From Streptomyces sp. NBC_00273 (lineage in GTDB: Bacteria > Actinomycetota > Actinomycetes > Streptomycetales > Streptomycetaceae), in assembly GCF_036178145.1 (NCBI RefSeq), contig NZ_CP108067.1, positions 930,001 to 994,000 of the forward strand: a stretch of DNA of 64,000 nt. Direction: 5' to 3'. Below, piece after piece: positions 61,579 through 64,000 of this stretch. The translations under genes and the position numbers were made by a program. How positions within the stretch are numbered: position 1 is the first letter of the stretch; every line of letters begins with the position of its first letter. The notes below the pieces were generated by a model, which saw only the letters and a list, made by a program, of their open reading frames with translations, did no database searches and had not been told where the DNA came from.

Positions 61579-62823
61579 TCACATACCTACGCAGCCAGCC
61601 AGGTGGGGGACACCCGCGGTGCAGCCCGATCCGTGCGCCCCGCCGAGCATGCGTGCGGCGAGGCTCCGGTGGGTGGACTTCCAGCGCTGGTGCCGCTCCT
61701 CCAGCCCGCCGAGCGCGTTGCGGAAGCGGTTCCACTCGGCCTCGTCGAAGCGGGCCGAGCGGCGCAGGTCGAGGTAGGCCCCGACGACCGTGTCGTGGGC
61801 GTCGCCCTCGGCCTCGCCCCGTACGGAGGGGACGCCGGTGAAGGCTGCCGACTGCAGCCGCGACGTGGTCGGCAGGCCGCACAAGATCTCGAAGCGCTTG
61901 TACTGTTCGGACTGGACGGCGCTGGCGCCCTGGGTGAACTGCCGGAACGCGGAGAAGTGTCCGGGGCGCATGGTGGCGACCATCCGGAACAGCGCCGAGG
62001 CCCGGTCGAAGTGACCGGCCGCACGGTCCACATGGTCCGCCGCCGCGTCCAGCCGGCCCGCGCGCAGCGCCTCGATCGCCGCCCGCACGTCCGCCGCGAT
62101 CGCCATGAAGATCATTTCATGGGCCTGGAGCGCCCGGATGAAGAGGTACTCGTCGTGCAGCACGTACCCGGGCTGAACCGTCATGTCGAACCAGTGGCCG
62201 GCCTCGGTGGCCGTGGGCCGGGGCAGGAGTTCGGCGATGTCCGCCCAGCGGGACCACGGGACGTGGGCCGCCCCTGAGATCAGGGCATCGGCGTCCGGAC
62301 CGTCGAGGTCGTGCGCCACGAAGCGCAGCGCGTGGTGCAGCCGCTTGCGCAGGGTCACCGGGTCCGGCGGGTCCCGGTCCACGGATTCCCGCGATTCCCG
62401 CGATTCCCGCGATTCCTCAGATTCCTGCGGTTCCCGCGCCGTGGTCTCCGCCTGGATCTCGAAGCGTATGACGTCGGATATGAGCAGCGTGGCCATGCGG
62501 TTCGGGTCCGGCGCCTCCCCCGTTTCGCCCAGGAGAAGCTCCAGCAGCGGAAGGGAAAGGTAGGTCCGGTTCCAGTAACGCCCCTCGTGCTTGTCGAGCA
62601 TGCAGTCGAGGAACGCCTGGAGGTGGGGCGGGCGGTCCGCCGCGCGGTGGCTCCGGATCTCGCTGAGCCGAAGCAGCAGGGGCTGCGGCAGGAAGTGCTT
62701 CCCGGTCCGGCGCACCTCTTGCGTGACGGTACGCGCCAGGTGGATTCCGTCCGGTGCTCCGCCGTCCCCGTCCAGGCGTCCGATGGCCGCCCAACGGTCC
62801 GCCTCTGCGCATTCCGGGTTCAT
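61579..62823 (-). CDS. Tryptophan 2,3-dioxygenase-like protein
   Basis: The 414-residue protein fits the TDO/IDO heme dioxygenase fold: EYLFIRALQAHEMIFMAI (the active-site His/Glu helix), FSAFRQFTQGASAVQSEQYK-RFE, HRSLAARMLG with the probable heme-ligand His, and GSGCTAGVPHL, the counterpart of the G-T-G-G-S-x-G-x-x-x-L loop. Bacterial TDO is usually about 280 residues; this one has about 130 more, including the SEESRESRESRES stretch. It may act on an indole-type substrate rather than tryptophan. ATG 62823 follows AGGAGG. Confidence 0.75.
   Translation of the reverse strand: MNPECAEADRWAAIGRLDGDGGAPDGIHLARTVTQEVRRTGKHFLPQPLLLRLSEIRSHRAADRPPHLQAFLDCMLDKHEGRYWNRTYLSLPLLELLLGETGEAPDPNRMATLLISDVIRFEIQAETTAREPQESEESRESRESRESVDRDPPDPVTLRKRLHHALRFVAHDLDGPDADALISGAAHVPWSRWADIAELLPRPTATEAGHWFDMTVQPGYVLHDEYLFIRALQAHEMIFMAIAADVRAAIEALRAGRLDAAADHVDRAAGHFDRASALFRMVATMRPGHFSAFRQFTQGASAVQSEQYKRFEILCGLPTTSRLQSAAFTGVPSVRGEAEGDAHDTVVGAYLDLRRSARFDEAEWNRFRNALGGLEERHQRWKSTHRSLAARMLGGAHGSGCTAGVPHLAGCVGM
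62384..62428. repeat. 9-base tandem repeat in the dioxygenase-like gene
   Basis: GATTCCCGC occurs three times perfectly (62384-62410) and twice more with changes (62411-62428). On the coding strand it encodes the Ser-Arg-Glu-rich insert of the dioxygenase-like protein. It is in-frame and could vary in copy number. Confidence 0.85.
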
Positions 62824-63145
62824 CTCCACTCGCCTCCTGGACCTGCCTGGCCCCACCCCGTCCGGGTGGAGCGGAAGATTCAAGTGGGCATGATCGGAAC
62901 ACTGCCCGTCATGTCTCGAACATTCGTGTCTTGACAAGGGCGGCAGGGACACGCATAGAGCCTCCGGCCCGGTCGGGCGGAGGCTCTGTGGCGTACGGTT
63001 CGGTGCCCACTCCGGCGGCCGGTCGGCCGCCGCGCGCCGGTGGAGGAGGCGGATCCGGGGAACCGTGGATCTGGATGGAACAAGCCGGGGCCCCGTGGGC
63101 ACTCGCGCAGGCGTCGGAGGCCCCGGCTCGCAGAAGGGGACTGCG
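62824..63145. other. Intergenic region between dioxygenase-like and rodlin genes
   Basis: No gene can be supported in these 322 bases. They hold the dioxygenase-like promoter at the left and, at 62957-62987, a hairpin probably belonging to the rodlin transcript. Confidence 0.5.
62957..62987. terminator. 10-bp hairpin downstream of rodlin
   Basis: AGAGCCTCCG (62957-62966) pairs perfectly with CGGAGGCTCT (62978-62987) around an 11-base loop. It lies about 160 bases after the rodlin stop. Confidence 0.6.
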
Positions 63146-63559
63146 TCAGCTGTTGGCCGAGAGGTTGCCCGACAGGACCGGGATGTTGTCCAGGATGTGC
63201 GAGAGCGGCTCGTCGCCCTTGGCCTGGGTGGAGTTCTCGGTGCACTGCTGGTTCTGCGGGTTGGACAGGACGTTGATGTCCTGAACGCCGACATTGGCGA
63301 GGAGCGCGGCCACGGACTGGACGTTGGCCTTGACGGGCAGGCCGATGCAGGGCTTGTTCAGGGTGCCCTGGATCGCGCCGAGCTGCGGGCTCAGGTCACC
63401 GCGGGTCTCCTGGTTGCCGTAGATCTGCGCGGCGCCGTTGCCCTGGACGGTGTTGACCCCGTTGTCGTTGCCGATGGCCATGGCCGGGGCGGCCATGGCC
63501 GCGCCCACTCCGACGATCGACGCGGTGACGGCGGCGGTGGCCATGAACTTCTTGATCAT
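63146..63559 (-). CDS. rdl: Rodlin protein
   Basis: The 137-residue secreted protein has a signal peptide (MIKKFMATAAVTASIVGVGA, cleavage near APAMA) and the rodlin body: AIGNDNGVNTVQGNGAAQIY, GDLSPQLGAIQGTLNKPCIG, VGVQDINVLSNPQNQQC and ENSTQAKGDEPLSHIL. Rodlins assemble, with chaplins, into the rodlet layer on aerial hyphae and spores; their presence marks the window as Streptomyces-like. Two Cys (KPCIG, NQQC) are conserved in the family. Usually rdlA and rdlB are a divergent pair; only one is seen, but the window ends soon after. AAGGA precedes the ATG. Confidence 0.95.
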   Translation of the reverse strand: MIKKFMATAAVTASIVGVGAAMAAPAMAIGNDNGVNTVQGNGAAQIYGNQETRGDLSPQLGAIQGTLNKPCIGLPVKANVQSVAALLANVGVQDINVLSNPQNQQCTENSTQAKGDEPLSHILDNIPVLSGNLSANS

Positions 63560-63652
63560 CAGTGGTCCTTATGTCGCACGAGTGCACGGTGATAAGCACC
63601 TTGATCAACGGCCGGGGAGAACACAGGTTGCGCCGCTTCACCCGAACGGCCC

Positions 63653-64000
63653 CTACCGCGTCTCACACCCCCGGACGGCCACGCTCAGCTCGACGACGTA
63701 GTGCTCCTCCACCCAGCCGTCCGGGAACCGTTCCATGAGGAGGGCGCGCTCGTCCTCCAGGAAGGCGTCCGTTCCGGGCTCGCCGATGAGGAACAGGGAG
63801 TGGGTGGACAGTTTGGCCAGATGCGTGTCGACGGGGACGCGGCGCGACCACGCCAGCCGGCGGTCGGTGAAGCGCAGCCCCTCCTGGGAGAGCGCGCGCT
63901 CGTTGATGTACCAGCCCGGGCCGAACCGCTTCTCGATGCGGTCCTGCTGATCGGCGATCCAGCCGACCCCGGTGTCCGGATCGTTCTGCCACACCGCCAG
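63653..64000 (-). CDS. Hypothetical protein, probably cut by the window end
   Basis: The frame is open to the window edge and contains WQNDPDTGVGWIADQQDRIE, FGPGWYINERALSQEGLRFT and FPDGWVEEHYVVELSVAVRG. I do not recognise a family. A GTG at 63994 could be the start, but continuation beyond the window is as likely. It lies upstream of rodlin in the same direction, 93 bases apart. Confidence 0.6.
   Translation of the reverse strand: MAVWQNDPDTGVGWIADQQDRIEKRFGPGWYINERALSQEGLRFTDRRLAWSRRVPVDTHLAKLSTHSLFLIGEPGTDAFLEDERALLMERFPDGWVEEHYVVELSVAVRGCETR

Overview
The window looks like chromosomal DNA of a Streptomyces or close relative. It is very GC-rich, shows strong third-position GC bias, uses many GTG and a few TTG starts, and carries a rodlin gene, conserved Streptomyces regulators and secreted hydrolases. 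About 60 intact or near-intact genes and about eight gene remnants are visible. No insertion sequence, prophage, integrase or CRISPR array was seen. All family names rest on recognition from the sequence; no database search was run.

Layout. 1-4.6 kb: the tail of a probable cyclodipeptide synthase overlaps a CYP121-like P450; then a divergent hydrolase/HTH-regulator pair sharing an inverted-repeat promoter, a secreted M15-like protein and an APH-type kinase. 4.7-10 kb: a very large Tat-exported beta-propeller/amidohydrolase, a DUF1963-like protein and an AbiEii-like nucleotidyltransferase. 10-12.8 kb: a chimeric scar of gene remnants, a SnoaL-like protein, a methyltransferase and a GNAT enzyme. 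12.9-18.1 kb: a PAS-GAF-SpoIIE phosphatase, a PAP2 phosphatase and a NarL-type two-component pair. 18.3-24.1 kb: a YciO protein and a three-gene operon of two receptor-like kinases with extracytoplasmic ABC-binding domains plus a lipoprotein. 24.2-30.2 kb: a GNAT remnant, a GH16 protein, RNase HI, and a second NarL-type system whose kinase lies with an ABC-2 exporter while its regulator is divergent. 30.3-33 kb: a SoxR-like regulator with an MFS transporter, a cold-shock gene and initiator tRNA-Met. 33.3-45.4 kb: an ECF sigma/membrane-partner pair, a PIG-V-like mannosyltransferase, a beta-lactamase-fold protein with degenerate active-site motifs, a barstar, a broken response regulator, a LysR regulator and a 1169-residue protease with both M4 and M28 domains. 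45.5-54.3 kb: aldehyde dehydrogenase, an atypical receiver, a DUF4360 secreted protein, divergent furA/katG and a sirtuin. 54.3-64 kb: a PRC-barrel protein, PoxB-like and glutamate-synthase-like enzymes, SixA, several remnants, a second barstar-domain protein, a tryptophan 2,3-dioxygenase relative, a rodlin and a gene cut by the window end.

Themes. The two two-component systems are paralogous, and both kinases carry an extra C-terminal membrane segment followed by a small cysteine-containing domain, which is the most unusual architecture here. A second theme is leaderless expression: at least ten genes show a TAnnnT-like box 6-7 bases before the start codon. A third is decay: broken genes sit between intact ones at about 10.0-10.8, 24.2, 32.0, 37.1, 38.3-38.9 and 59.6-60.2 kb, and toxin-antitoxin-like or immunity-like genes appear without partners.
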